A stretch of 64,000 nt of DNA, from contig NZ_LIRF01000005.1 of assembly GCF_001297705.1 (NCBI RefSeq), forward strand, positions 583,699 through 647,698, written 5' to 3'. Both the position numbers and the translations under genes were made by a program. Below, one piece after another: positions 26,769-35,649 of the stretch (positions are counted from its first letter, which is position 1; the number at the start of each line of letters is the position of its first letter). The DNA comes from Chryseobacterium sp. ERMR1:04 (GTDB taxonomy: Bacteria > Bacteroidota > Bacteroidia > Flavobacteriales > Weeksellaceae). The notes beneath the pieces are model-generated. The model was not told where the DNA came from. It was given only the letters and a program-made list of their open reading frames with translations, and did no database searches.

Positions 26769-27221
26769 TTACATTTTCCAGAGTTCATCAAGGTTATATC
26801 CTGCATCCTGAAAAGCTGAATTAAGGTACTCCGCTACGGTATCCATATCGTAATTGTCAGATTGCTCGGTGTCAATATATTTTGAGTTGGTTTTAATGAT
26901 CCATTTGCAGACGGCAACGGCATCTTTCCCTTCATCTGCGGTTGTACCTCCTGAAAGTTTTATCGAGAAAAAACCGTTTGTAAACCAAAAGAAATTTTTA
27001 CTCAGGTGTTCGGGCGTGACAGGTCGTTTCAGTCCAGGACATTGTTTTTTTCCTTCCCTATCTTTGTTCATAAAATTGGCTTCCTCCTGAAGCTCGCACC
27101 ACGGATTGAATTTCGTAGCGGTATTTGCACCATATTCATTTTTTAGTTCTTCATTAAGCATTAAAATGAAATGGTCATCTCTATTTTGCTTTTTTAGCAT
27201 AACACTCATATATCTTCCCAT
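26769..27221 (-). CDS. Hypothetical protein of the mobile-element block
   Basis: This roughly 150-residue acidic protein starts MGRYMSVMLKKQNRDDHF and contains FNPWCELQEEANFMNKDREG and a helical C-terminal tail (DTVAEYLNSAFQDAGYNLDE). The frame is open further upstream. ATG 27221 is preferred because the 14 bases before it (TTAAAATCTAAAGT) match the leader of the SSB gene almost exactly, and the hairpin at 27240-27263 lies just before. I recognise no family. Confidence 0.65.
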   Translation of the reverse strand: MGRYMSVMLKKQNRDDHFILMLNEELKNEYGANTATKFNPWCELQEEANFMNKDREGKKQCPGLKRPVTPEHLSKNFFWFTNGFFSIKLSGGTTADEGKDAVAVCKWIIKTNSKYIDTEQSDNYDMDTVAEYLNSAFQDAGYNLDELWKM

Positions 27222-27239
27222 GACTTTAGATTTTAAAGG

Positions 27240-27263
27240 CAACCACCTTAAAGGCGGTTGCCA
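27240..27263 (-). terminator. Intergenic hairpin between DUF932 and 150-residue genes
   Basis: On the minus strand GGCAACCGCC pairs with GGTGGTTGCC around a short loop, with one G-U type pair, followed by TTT. It may partly end transcription from the DUF932 gene or protect mRNA ends. Confidence 0.6.
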
Positions 27264-27274
27264 ATGGTTAATAT

Positions 27275-28348
27275 TTAATTGAAACAAAGGGCATCAATGC
27301 CATTTCCTGCAAATGAGGTACATAAATCGAATGCTTTTTGTGCTTTTCCTTGCGCTGTACCGCCCATGATGATGGATTGTACTTTGGCTTCGCTGTCCTT
27401 GTAACTGCGTACATTCTGATAGTAGCCTGTCACGGCATTGTATGCTCCAAACAAGGTTCCTTTTGTGGTTTCCATTTGTTGGGTATCTGATAGCATGGCG
27501 TAAGCAAATGCATCTTCAACGGTATTTTTGAATACGGTAGAAATTTCATCTTCATTGCCTTTGTACAGATGGTCAAGGGTTTCTTTGTTGGGGCATAGCG
27601 CCAATTGAATAAGGCGTTTTACTTCTTTGTCATTTACACGGACTTTCGCCCATTGGTTAAAGATTCCTTCCAATTCGGTACTCATTTTGTTAGCGAGTCC
27701 CATTACTTTGTGGGCATCGTCCAAACGTTGTTTAGCGCCTGCGGTATGTTTGATGCGCACGACATTGGACATACTGCGCAATGAAGCGTTAAGGGTGTTC
27801 TGGCAAACGATGCGAATAGGAGTAAATGCGGCAGTAATACTTCCGCTACCATCGTGGGAGGTGGTTAAGAAAATATACTTTTCGGTTACATCATCGCCAT
27901 TACCTACACGGATATAGTCGGGGAGTTTGGCTGTTATAAAAATGCGTTCCCCGTTGCCCAATGCTCCTGCTGTCTCGTACAGGATTCCATCCCCACCGCC
28001 TACAATGGCATCAAAGAAAGAAAAGGCTTCTCTGTTTTGAACGATATGGTAGTCTTTACCTACGACACCGAGGGCAGTATTGGTGTCGGTGCGTAGTGTT
28101 GCAAAATTGTTAGGTAGTAAGATGTCGGAAGGTTCTTTGATTTCTCCATCGTTATCAATCGACATTGTACCGCCTTTGGTAAACAAAGGTGCTTTGATGA
28201 CTTCGTAATCCAATCCTGCGTGTTTAATCGCCTCTTCACTTGTGGGATAATCTTCTACGATTTGCCCTAATCCGTGCCATGCTTTCTGCTGAACAGAAAA
28301 AAATGAATACTTACCTGTTTTGTCGTTGAAATTTAAATTGTGTGCCAT
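27275..28348 (-). CDS. DUF932 (phage/plasmid-like, TIGR03299-type) protein
   Basis: This 357-residue protein starts MAHNLNFNDKTGKYSFFSVQ and has AWHGLGQIVEDYPTSEEAIK, the typical start of the DUF932 family. Family words follow: LRTDTNTALGVVGKDYHIVQN, FTPIRIVCQNTLNASL and RIKHTAGAKQRL. Such proteins are common cargo of plasmids and integrative conjugative elements; a role in element DNA metabolism or anti-defence has been suggested but is not established. The full domain is intact. Confidence 0.85.
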   Translation of the reverse strand: MAHNLNFNDKTGKYSFFSVQQKAWHGLGQIVEDYPTSEEAIKHAGLDYEVIKAPLFTKGGTMSIDNDGEIKEPSDILLPNNFATLRTDTNTALGVVGKDYHIVQNREAFSFFDAIVGGGDGILYETAGALGNGERIFITAKLPDYIRVGNGDDVTEKYIFLTTSHDGSGSITAAFTPIRIVCQNTLNASLRSMSNVVRIKHTAGAKQRLDDAHKVMGLANKMSTELEGIFNQWAKVRVNDKEVKRLIQLALCPNKETLDHLYKGNEDEISTVFKNTVEDAFAYAMLSDTQQMETTKGTLFGAYNAVTGYYQNVRSYKDSEAKVQSIIMGGTAQGKAQKAFDLCTSFAGNGIDALCFN

Positions 28349-28415
28349 GATATTGAATATTTTTTGTTAAAAATTACTTTGAGATTGCTCGTAATGAATG
28401 TTAAAAATTGGACGG

Positions 28416-28808
28416 TTAAAATGGGAGGTCATCGTTCTCAGGATTGCTACCACCCGTGTTGTAGTTATCCTGCATGGATGCTGTTTCCACTTCTTTTTTA
28501 TCACCCCTTTTTAAGACTTTAAATTGTGAAGTGTGAAAATTGATTCTTGCTTTAGGTTCCCCGCTTTGTGTTGTCCATGCCCTTGCAGTTGCCCATCCTG
28601 TGAGTTCTACCAATGTACCCTGCGTGAGTACGGGTATTACCTTTGGCGATTGCCAAAATGAGCAGTCTACGTACTCGGTTAGGTTTATCCACTCACCCTG
28701 TTTGTTTTTGTAGCTGTCGTTTACCGCAATGGAAAAGTTTACGACTGATCTTTCGTCTTTCAGGATGCTTGCTTTTGCATCCGCTGTTAGTCTTCCGATG
28801 ATGTTCAT
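28416..28808 (-). CDS. ssb: Single-stranded DNA-binding protein
   Basis: This 130-residue SSB coats single-stranded DNA during replication, repair or conjugative transfer. The OB fold starts MNIIGRLTADAKASI and continues VVNFSIAVNDSYKN, YVDCSFW and GTLVELTGWATARAW. The acidic tip DDLPF at the C-terminus recruits partner proteins. It is the first gene of the minus-strand block, and its leader is TTAAAATCTAAAGAC before the ATG. This is probably an element-borne copy, separate from the chromosomal housekeeping ssb. Confidence 0.9.
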   Translation of the reverse strand: MNIIGRLTADAKASILKDERSVVNFSIAVNDSYKNKQGEWINLTEYVDCSFWQSPKVIPVLTQGTLVELTGWATARAWTTQSGEPKARINFHTSQFKVLKRGDKKEVETASMQDNYNTGGSNPENDDLPF

Positions 28809-29281
28809 GTCTTTAGATTTTAAATGTTATACAATACTGTTAGCTGTGCTTTTCATTGTTTTGCCGTTCCGCCTTCCAAATAATTTTTTCAAAAGAAAAA
28901 ACGGAAAAAAAGAAAGCAGACAACTACTGCGGTCAACAGCGAAAAACCAGAAGGAAACGGAATAATTGGAGGGGACCCATTTATGGGGAGGAAACCGTTT
29001 ATGCCGTAGTCTTTTGGTGGGCATAAGGGTAGGCTGACCGCATTACCTTGGCTGCCTTTTTGTCCGTTTCGTTTGAAAATATATCATCGCTAATTTTTAG
29101 CTAATCACTAATATCAAAGGATGTTAAGCGGCGTGAAACTCTGTAAAATATATAAGGAGATATCCCAAGCTAACTGGAACTATTAAGAAAGCTAAAAGAT
29201 CACTGAGCTTCTTTGGAGTCATGTATTTTTACCAGAAGAAATATTTTTTATTCCGTATATTTCAGCGTTAGCTACACTATT
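28809..29281. other. Intergenic boundary of the mobile block
   Basis: This is about 470 bases between the divergent ssb gene and the next plus-strand gene. It holds an A-rich tract with GAAAAAACGGAAAAAAAG and short direct repeats around ATTTATGGGGAGGAAACCG. No credible gene was found. The promoter of the minus-strand block must lie here, and an element end is possible. Confidence 0.4.
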
Positions 29282-29803
29282 ATGACCAGCATTATATCTA
29301 AAGAAAATAGAGTTAAGGAATTATTGAATTTCGGAATACCAGAAGTATTTTTGGGAAATATTGGAAATATTCCCGAATTAAAATATCGAATTGAAGATGT
29401 AGAGGGCGCATACTTTTATTTGCCAACCGTACTGAATTATAAAATACTAAATGGAAAACGGATTGTTCCTATTTTCGATTGTGGAGAAAGTTTTACTGTT
29501 CTTATCATTGACAACGAAGTCGAAAAAATAATAAATTTTGAACTTGAAAATGACCATGTCTATACAGATTATGGAAGCAACGTGAACTTGATGTTAATGG
29601 ATATAATGACTGAGTATTTTGACGACCATATTGATGATGAAATTGATCTGGAAAAATATATTTCTGTAGGTTCAAGAATTGGCTTTAACAAATCAGAAGA
29701 TTTATTTCACTTAAGAAATTTGCCAATAGACGACTATAACTCAAAATCAGAAGATATGGACAATTGGAGATTAGAAATCGCAAAAGAATTAAATATACTG
29801 TAG
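29282..29803 (+). CDS. Hypothetical acidic protein, immunity-like
   Basis: This roughly 173-residue protein begins MTSIISKENRVKELLNFGIP. The frame opens earlier at 29213, but the first 23 codons lack protein-like character. It has a SUKH-like outline: an N-terminal helix, GAYFYLPTVLNYKIL, a strand pair IVPIFDCGESFTVLIID, then acidic helices (FDDHIDDEIDLEKYI). It stands alone, AT-rich, in a row of orphan genes. An immunity role is a weak inference. Confidence 0.6.
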   Translation: MTSIISKENRVKELLNFGIPEVFLGNIGNIPELKYRIEDVEGAYFYLPTVLNYKILNGKRIVPIFDCGESFTVLIIDNEVEKIINFELENDHVYTDYGSNVNLMLMDIMTEYFDDHIDDEIDLEKYISVGSRIGFNKSEDLFHLRNLPIDDYNSKSEDMDNWRLEIAKELNIL

Positions 29804-29985
29804 CTAACAAGATTTTCGATCCAGGGGGAAAGTGCAAAGTTGAACAGCTGGACTTCTATAGAATTTTGTCCAAGACTGAATACTTTGCTTCGATTGCTCT
29901 ACCATCACAAAACTCAAAAGGGCTAGCGGTCAGGCTAAAAACCTGCTGTATTATACAAATAAGTTAAAGACCAAAATATCAATAA

Positions 29986-30219
29986 ATGCAAAATTCAGAA
30001 AAAGAAAACAGCGAAAGGACCTTAAGAAAAACCATTGTTCGAGCTTTTGCTTATTTATTCTGTGTATTCCTCATTTGGCTTGGATTTTATACATTGACAA
30101 GTTCTCCGACGACTCCGAAAGATAAATTGCGTGGAATTGGAGAAATTGTGGCTGCCTGTGTTTACTTGTTTGTAGACATCAGGATTTTAATCACAAAAAA
30201 TAAACGTTCGAACCGATAA
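29986..30219 (+). CDS. Small two-helix membrane protein
   Basis: This 77-residue protein has a charged N-terminus and a membrane helix at about 20-39 (AFAYLFCVFLIWLGFYTL). A second, weaker one lies at about 50-68 (IGEIVAACVYLFVDIRILI), and the tail is basic. It has no recognised family. It is AT-rich and solitary, like its neighbours. Confidence 0.55.
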   Translation: MQNSEKENSERTLRKTIVRAFAYLFCVFLIWLGFYTLTSSPTTPKDKLRGIGEIVAACVYLFVDIRILITKNKRSNR

Positions 30220-30513
30220 CAGCTGTTTCAAAACTATCTAAAGGCAAGGACAAATAGATCAGGCTTAAAAACAAATAATTAAAAGTTCAGATGGTGACAT
30301 CGGGTCAATGCTTTGCGGTTTTCCCACATTTGCAAAAAGTGGGGTTTCGCACTCCGAAGACAATTTTTTCATAGCCGAAAGTTTAGTTGTCCGCATCAAT
30401 ACCTGTGGGTGTTATCCCGGGCATTTAATCCCATCAGCTTAAACTCTTTAAGGGCATTAAATAAATACATAAAAAGTCTCAAAAAACAAATATATTTAGG
30501 TTAAATTCTAGCC

Positions 30514-30894
30514 ATGACAATACTCGAAGGACAGGTCTACTGGGGCTACAATTATGCCTTAAATGATAAAAGCAGTTTTATGAAGGGTGTAATGGGGTTA
30601 TTTTCTTTTACTCCACCGTTACACCAATATTCTGGGCGTGCTATTTTAACAAAAAGTGAATTACTCTTTTTAGTGGACTGTGAACTCAGCCTGCCCTTAT
30701 ACCGGATTGAGGAGGTTTATATGGGGTTTGATGAAATCTTTCCTGCCTCGAGCGTTAAAAATTTAGGTTTGTTTTGGCAACCGTTACGGGTCAAATTTAA
30801 CGGTGATCAGACGATCTACATCGTATTCGATTACAATGGGATTTATACCAATAATCAAATTTGGTTTACAACATTAAAAGAAATGTTGCAGTAA
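30514..30894 (+). CDS. Hypothetical protein, possible PH-like domain
   Basis: This 126-residue beta-rich protein has the pattern GRAILTKSELLFLVD, then LYRIEEVYMGFDEIF, then LRVKFNGDQTIYIVFDYNG. It resembles bacterial PH-like (GRAM-type) domains. No neighbouring gene suggests a pathway. The 290 bases before it hold no gene that I can support. Confidence 0.6.
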   Translation: MTILEGQVYWGYNYALNDKSSFMKGVMGLFSFTPPLHQYSGRAILTKSELLFLVDCELSLPLYRIEEVYMGFDEIFPASSVKNLGLFWQPLRVKFNGDQTIYIVFDYNGIYTNNQIWFTTLKEMLQ

Positions 30895-31128
30895 AATACA
30901 CCTTTTCGTGGACATTGGGCCAGTCATGTGAATTTACTGATGTCAACTCATTTATGATTTTTTGACAGTTAAAACTGAAAATTTTGCAGCTAACCTGTAA
31001 AAATTTCTGCGGTTATAGTATTAAATCCTTTTGGCATTCCAGTTGTAATATTAAATGCGAACGTAAGTTCAAAGAGTTTAATTAATTATAAGTTTTAATC
31101 ATTAAATCAAATTAAGGAGGAAAAACCC

Positions 31129-31569
31129 ATGACATTGGTTAAATTTAATCCAGACAACAAGAGAAATTCATTAATGCCAGGCTTTAATGATGTTTTTGAT
31201 TCCATTTTTAATGACACTTTCTTTGCGGACCTCATGGTTACACGCGTGCCAGCTGCTAATATCAGTGAAAGTGCAGATCATTATCACATTGAATTAGCTG
31301 CTCCGGGACTTAAAAAGGAAGATTTCAAGCTCACCCTTGAAAGGAATGTTTTGAGTATTTCTGTAGAGCAACGTACAGAAGACAAACAAGAAGGAAGGAA
31401 TTATTCTAAACGTGAATATAGCTATAGTTCTTTTGTTCGTTCCTTTACCTTACCTGAAAGTGCCGATGAAAATAGCATTCAGGCAGCTTATAATGATGGT
31501 GTTTTAGCGATCAATATTCCAAAAAGAGAAGAGGCAAAAACAATAAGCCGTCAAATTGAAATTAAATAA
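31129..31569 (+). CDS. Hsp20/alpha-crystallin small heat-shock protein
   Basis: This 146-residue holdase chaperone keeps unfolded proteins soluble. The alpha-crystallin domain spans about 40-140: PAANISESADHYHIELAAPG, LKKEDFKLTLERNVLSISVE, FVRSFTLPESADENSIQAAY and the signature NDGVLAINIPK. An unusually strong RBS (AAGGAGG at 31112-31118) lies 10 bases before the ATG. It is monocistronic and closed by a strong terminator. Confidence 0.95.
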   Translation: MTLVKFNPDNKRNSLMPGFNDVFDSIFNDTFFADLMVTRVPAANISESADHYHIELAAPGLKKEDFKLTLERNVLSISVEQRTEDKQEGRNYSKREYSYSSFVRSFTLPESADENSIQAAYNDGVLAINIPKREEAKTISRQIEIK

Positions 31570-31588
31570 TTTTTCGAAATTTAACTTC

Positions 31589-31618
31589 AAGAGCTACCAT
31601 ACGGTAGCTCTTTTTTTT
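31589..31618 (+). terminator. Rho-independent terminator of the Hsp20 gene
   Basis: GAGCTACCAT (31591-31600) and its near-mirror ACGGTAGCTC (31601-31610) form a tight stem and are followed by eight T residues. Confidence 0.92.
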
Positions 31619-31780
31619 GATGTATTATTGTGGAAACTTCATCCGAAATTCCATAAATATGAAAACCTTTGATGGTAACGCGACTTCATATTCACAAAAT
31701 CACTATTACGTAAATCCAGTCAACTTATTGACCAATGATCTTTAAGCGGACAAGTCGATAATTTTAATAACCAAACGAAA

Positions 31781-31810
31781 AAAAAATATCTCACTGATGT
31801 GATATTTTTT
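31781..31810. promoter_or_regulatory. AT-rich inverted repeat upstream of the Cys-rich peptide
   Basis: AAAAAATATCTCAC (31781-31794) pairs with GTGATATTTTTT (31799-31810) apart from a two-base bulge. It lies about 105 bases before the peptide ATG and could be an operator or an upstream terminator. TTTTTT follows the stem on the plus strand. Confidence 0.5.
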
Positions 31811-31914
31811 CTATATTAGCTATTCAATGATCTAGAAGTAAGTGGATTAAAGAGAGCTGATGAAAACCGGATAATAAAAGAGTTTTATTGTCCACTAACC
31901 AAAATATACATCTT

Positions 31915-32100
31915 ATGAAAAACATCACGTTAAAAAAAATGGCCAAATCGTTAAACAGGGTAGACCTTAGCAAAATTAGCGGTGGTAAGCAGGCGCAAAC
32001 TGTTTGTCAGCGCTGGCTGGAAGCTGATTATGTAACATGCTTTAATTGTTGTCTTACAGCCTTCGTGGATGAAATTGAACACTGTGACAATATTTGCTAG
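31915..32100 (+). CDS. Double-glycine leader, cysteine-rich peptide (RiPP/bacteriocin-like precursor)
   Basis: The ATG at 31915 gives 61 residues. The leader MKNITLKKMAKSLNRVDLSK ends in ISGGK, a double-glycine site as in Bacteroidota GG-leader peptides exported by peptidase-containing ABC transporters. The core of about 36 residues has six cysteines (QTVCQRW, YVTCFNCC, HCDNIC) and is acidic. Two TlpA-type redox genes follow, consistent with disulfide handling of the mature peptide. No LanB, rSAM or ABC exporter gene lies nearby, so processing must come from elsewhere. The TTG at 31888 is an alternative start but less likely. Confidence 0.68.
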   Translation: MKNITLKKMAKSLNRVDLSKISGGKQAQTVCQRWLEADYVTCFNCCLTAFVDEIEHCDNIC

Positions 32101-32125
32101 TAACGGCAAATAATCAATTGATCAA

Positions 32126-32160
32126 ACTTTACCATTGCTTAGGCAATGGTAAAGTCGTTT
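32126..32160 (+). terminator. Hairpin directly after the peptide gene, probable attenuator
   Basis: ACTTTACCATTGC (32126-32138) pairs perfectly with GCAATGGTAAAGT (32143-32155) around a 4-base loop. CGTTTT follows, a weak T run. It could let most transcripts stop after the precursor gene and allow some to reach the redox genes. Confidence 0.75.
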
Positions 32161-32185
32161 TAAATGGAAGATTTTACAGTAAAAG

Positions 32186-32850
32186 ATGAAGATATTACTT
32201 AGATTATTTTTTTTGTGCCTGCCGTTTACATTGAACGCGCAGTCCATTCATTATAAAATAGAAGGCGTTGTTAAAGAAGGGGGGATGCCAAATATGCCTA
32301 TCTGGCAACTCCTCTTGATGGTAAACTGTTTAAAATGGTTCCCATCGTAAATAACACTTTTACCTTTTCAGGCACCGATAGTATTGGAAGGTTATATGTC
32401 CCCACTTGCCTGTTTATTGACAGCAGAGATAACATCACTAAAGAAGAGCTAAAGTCCAAAATAACCCAGATGGTGTGGTATATGGGGCGTAGCAGGCTCA
32501 AAAGAATTTTACTGGAGGATGTTAAGTTCAGCATTGAGAATAAAGAAATCATGAATACGGCAAAAATTATTGAGGGTGGAAGGCTGACCAGGGAATGGGA
32601 TGAAAAAAATGAATGTGTCAGCAAAGGAGACCGTAGTCTCATTGACTTTGTTCAAAAACATCCTGATTCGCCGGTGAGTTTAATTGCCGTTTTGGAAATT
32701 GCTAAATTCTGGAAGCTTCCCATTAAAGAGAAAATAACCAACAAATGGGGGACACCGAATGAGTTATTTGTTTTACTTTCTAAGGACTCGCAGAACAGCA
32801 GCATGGGTTTATCAATAAAACAGCTGATAGCGGAAGGAGATAAGTTATAA
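32186..32850 (+). pseudogene. Frameshifted exported DUF4369-like protein
   Basis: ATG 32186 starts a clean signal peptide (LLRLFFLCLPFTLNAQ) followed by HYKIEGVVKEGG. The frame then ends early, at the TAA near 32348. The other frame carries on with AYLATPLDGKLFKMVPIVNN and is intact to 32850 (TAA 32848-32850). The shift lies at a run of six G (32279-32284); seven or four G would restore one frame of about 220 residues. The joined product looks like the N-terminal beta domain seen before TlpA domains, without the thioredoxin part. ATG 32335 opens only the downstream piece. This is either a sequencing error, a real mutation or phase variation. Confidence 0.7.
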
Positions 32851-33996
32851 ATGAAAAGACTGTGCATATTTACTTTCTTAGCCTGTTTGGTCCAGGTATG
32901 CGCTGCACAACGTCAGTCCGGTAACAATCTATTTCTACGGGCGAACTTGTCTAATACCAGTCAATCGCTCACCAAAGTTACTGTAGGGAGAATGAGTTTG
33001 GGCAGGGTCACTAAAATAACCGATACATGTTTGGTAACAGGGAATAATTTCAGTTATCAAGCTCATTTGAGCGAGCCCGAATATTTAATTTTGAATTTTT
33101 ATTGGCAGAACGGAAAATCAACCAGGACGGCATTCTGGGCTGAGGCTTTAACATACAATTTTAACATAGGTGAGAACCTGAGGGCTACTGTTGCCGAACC
33201 TGAACATGGGGTTGCCAGACAATTAAAAAAGCTTGAGGAAAGTATTGTTTTGAGTAAAAAAAAACTGGACAGCCTAATAAAAAATGTTAGTTACGAAAAT
33301 CAAAAGATAGAAGATGTAGAAAAGAGGATAGCTTTTTTGCGGGATTCATCAGAGTTGGCGGATGATAATAACATCTACTACCAAACTATCCTAAATTCTT
33401 TAAATTCTCCATTAGGACTTTATGCGCTGATTAAGTACGCTGACCGCCCATATGAAAACCAACGTTTAAAAGCAGAGCCTGAAAGGATAGAAAAATTGTT
33501 AAAACAGTTGTCACCCGAAATAAGGCAGTTGCCCTCTGCAAAGCTGCTGCAAAATAAGCTTGCGACCAGTAAAAAGATGTCGATCGGCCAACTGATGCCT
33601 GCCGTTTCCCTGCCGGATACCGCAGGAAAAATTCACAGTATAAATGACTTCAAGGGCAAATATATATTGGTCGATTTTTGGGCGAGCTGGTGTATTCCCT
33701 GCAGGGAAGAGAGCCCCTATTTATTGAGTGCTTTTAAAAAATATAAAGCTTCCGGATTTCAGATCATAAGCATAACTATTGATGAGCCTTCGTTAAAAAA
33801 AGCCTGGGAAAATGCAATTCAAAAAGATCAGATGTATCAATGGACACAATTAAGTGATTTTGAGCGCTTGGCGCAAAATACTTTTGATATTAAATTTATA
33901 CCGGCTAATTATCTGATCGACCGCAAGGGGAGAATCATAGCAAGAGATTTGCGTGGTGAGAAATTAATGCAGTTTTTGGAAGGCTTAGCATGGTAG
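32851..33996 (+). CDS. TlpA-family disulfide reductase with DUF4369-like N-terminus
   Basis: This 381-residue exported protein has a signal peptide (LCIFTFLACLVQVCAAQ). A beta-rich N-terminal domain and a helical linker follow, then the thioredoxin fold from about 245 (PAVSLPDTAGKIHSINDFKG). The redox site is C281-I-P-C284 in DFWASWCIPCREESPYL. The cis-Pro-like KFIPANYLIDRKGRII follows. The ATG is placed directly after the stop of the frameshifted gene, so the two were co-translated. It likely reduces or isomerises disulfides in the periplasm, possibly of the six-Cys peptide. Confidence 0.85.
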   Translation: MKRLCIFTFLACLVQVCAAQRQSGNNLFLRANLSNTSQSLTKVTVGRMSLGRVTKITDTCLVTGNNFSYQAHLSEPEYLILNFYWQNGKSTRTAFWAEALTYNFNIGENLRATVAEPEHGVARQLKKLEESIVLSKKKLDSLIKNVSYENQKIEDVEKRIAFLRDSSELADDNNIYYQTILNSLNSPLGLYALIKYADRPYENQRLKAEPERIEKLLKQLSPEIRQLPSAKLLQNKLATSKKMSIGQLMPAVSLPDTAGKIHSINDFKGKYILVDFWASWCIPCREESPYLLSAFKKYKASGFQIISITIDEPSLKKAWENAIQKDQMYQWTQLSDFERLAQNTFDIKFIPANYLIDRKGRIIARDLRGEKLMQFLEGLAW

Positions 33997-34194
33997 TGGA
34001 GTAGATTAGGTTATTTTCAGTACCTTTTAATGTAAAAAGGCTGTTGTGACAGTCGAAAAGTTTGACGCAGAATTTTTTTATTTGCTCGATAGCAAAACAA
34101 TAAAGCTGGGCTGACGAGGCGTGATTTCCACTAGAACGCCAAAACGCGAAACGTTATCTACAAGCATTTCCAAGTATAATCCACAGACCGAACG

Positions 34195-34878
34195 ATGAAA
34201 AAATTATTTAGCGCAATAAGGAAAAAAGAAATTAATGAAGTTTCTTCAATTCTTGACAATAAACCAGAATCAGTAAATTGTATAGCAAAAGGAATATCTA
34301 AACGCGATGATGGAGAAATTCCTTTACAGACTGCAATTAAAACTGAAAACTTTGACATAGCTAAACTATTAATTGAACGTGGAGCTAATGTAAAATTTAT
34401 GGAAACACAGATTGAAGATGAAGAATGGAGAAAACCGGTTTTACATTATGCAATTGAAGCAGTTATAGCCAATTCAAGAGATGTAATTTACACTCCTAAA
34501 TATAGCCCACAAAATAATTCTGGATTTGTAGGGTTATTCAAAAAAGACCAATGGACGGTAAAAAGTGAACCGACAAAAAAATATCAGGAAGCATTTGAAA
34601 TTTTGAAATTGCTCATAGAGAAAGGTGCTGAAATTCATTCAACTAACATGACTAATAATTACCAAATCAGTGCTGTCGAATTTATATGTAATAGAATTGA
34701 AAATTATCAATTTGATCATAAAAGACCACTTGTTAAAGAGACACTAGATGATCTAAATCCGATATTTAAACTATTCAAAATAACGAAAAGTACCGACTTC
34801 GATATACTTATTTCTAGCGCAAAAGGAAATACTGTTTATAAGCGTTATAAAAATATAATTGACCAATTTTTTAGGTGA
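34195..34878 (+). CDS. Ankyrin-repeat protein, probable immunity type
   Basis: This 227-residue soluble protein has at least two ankyrin-like repeats: DGEIPLQTAIKTENFDIAKL with LLIERGANV, and EAFEILKLLIEKGAEI. No export signal is present. Ankyrin immunity proteins are common in Bacteroidota toxin islands. The gene stands alone and AT-rich beside other orphan genes. The partner toxin is not visible, so the role is inferred. Confidence 0.7.
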   Translation: MKKLFSAIRKKEINEVSSILDNKPESVNCIAKGISKRDDGEIPLQTAIKTENFDIAKLLIERGANVKFMETQIEDEEWRKPVLHYAIEAVIANSRDVIYTPKYSPQNNSGFVGLFKKDQWTVKSEPTKKYQEAFEILKLLIEKGAEIHSTNMTNNYQISAVEFICNRIENYQFDHKRPLVKETLDDLNPIFKLFKITKSTDFDILISSAKGNTVYKRYKNIIDQFFR

Positions 34879-35055
34879 AAATATGCCTGCAAATAACACA
34901 GGATTTGCTAATTTTTGGGGGAGAGACGACTTAAGTTTAGTTTTTCAACTTATCTTTAGTGCAAGGTTAAGCTAACTTTATGTGATTGAACTAACAACGT
35001 AGAGCACAGAACCCTTATGCGATACCTTAACAACCACTAGATAACTAACTAGAAA

Positions 35056-35604
35056 ATGAACGAAATCATTCTAACTTTAACTGAGAAAAATATTCTAGAT
35101 AGTTTACTATATTCTGCATCCAAATCGGATCCGTTAAAAAAATCACGAAAAACTGGTAGGATTCTTTTTGGAGCAATTTTTCTATTATTGACTTTGATAT
35201 TTTTGTTTCTAAATAAATTTATTGCAGGTGTAACTTTTGTAGTTGCATCAATTACTTTTTTTTTGTTTCCACAATATTTAAGAATTTATTATAGAAAATA
35301 TTTTACTAAACTATCTAAATCTGAAGAAAATAAAAAACTTATTGGTCTTGAATATAGAGTGACATTTAAAGACAACTATCTTGAAACCAAAAACACTTAT
35401 GGAGAATCGAAATTTTTTTATAGCAATTTTGAGTATATATCGGAGACCAAAGAAAATTTTTTTATAAAACTTAAAACTCAAATTATTATAATGTTTCCCA
35501 AATCCCAAATTGAAAATATAAATGAACTAAAGAGCTATTTTCAAGAGGTTTGTTCCAGAGATCAAATTGAATATATTAACGATGAAAATTGGGTTTGGAA
35601 GTAG
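35056..35604 (+). CDS. YcxB-like membrane protein
   Basis: This 182-residue protein has an N-terminal segment ending in a basic patch, two membrane helices (about 36-52 and 54-73: RILFGAIFLLLTLIFLFL, FIAGVTFVVASITFFLF), and a cytosolic YcxB-like C-terminal domain. That domain carries LEYRVTFKDNYLETKNTYGE and SKFFYSNFEYISETKENFFI. Members are often solitary or serve as immunity proteins to membrane toxins. The function is not established. Confidence 0.68.
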   Translation: MNEIILTLTEKNILDSLLYSASKSDPLKKSRKTGRILFGAIFLLLTLIFLFLNKFIAGVTFVVASITFFLFPQYLRIYYRKYFTKLSKSEENKKLIGLEYRVTFKDNYLETKNTYGESKFFYSNFEYISETKENFFIKLKTQIIIMFPKSQIENINELKSYFQEVCSRDQIEYINDENWVWK

Positions 35605-35649
35605 TCTAAAAAGCAACGATAAATGATCAGATTAGATTTCCCCTAGAGC

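Noticed and set aside
28827..29024. A 65-codon minus-strand frame upstream of ssb
   Set aside because: It is Phe/Leu/Lys-rich low complexity from an A/T tract that more probably holds the ssb promoter.
32298..32642. A 114-codon minus-strand frame opposite the frameshifted redox gene
   Set aside because: It is the shadow of the coding strand, Ser/Leu-rich, with no start context.
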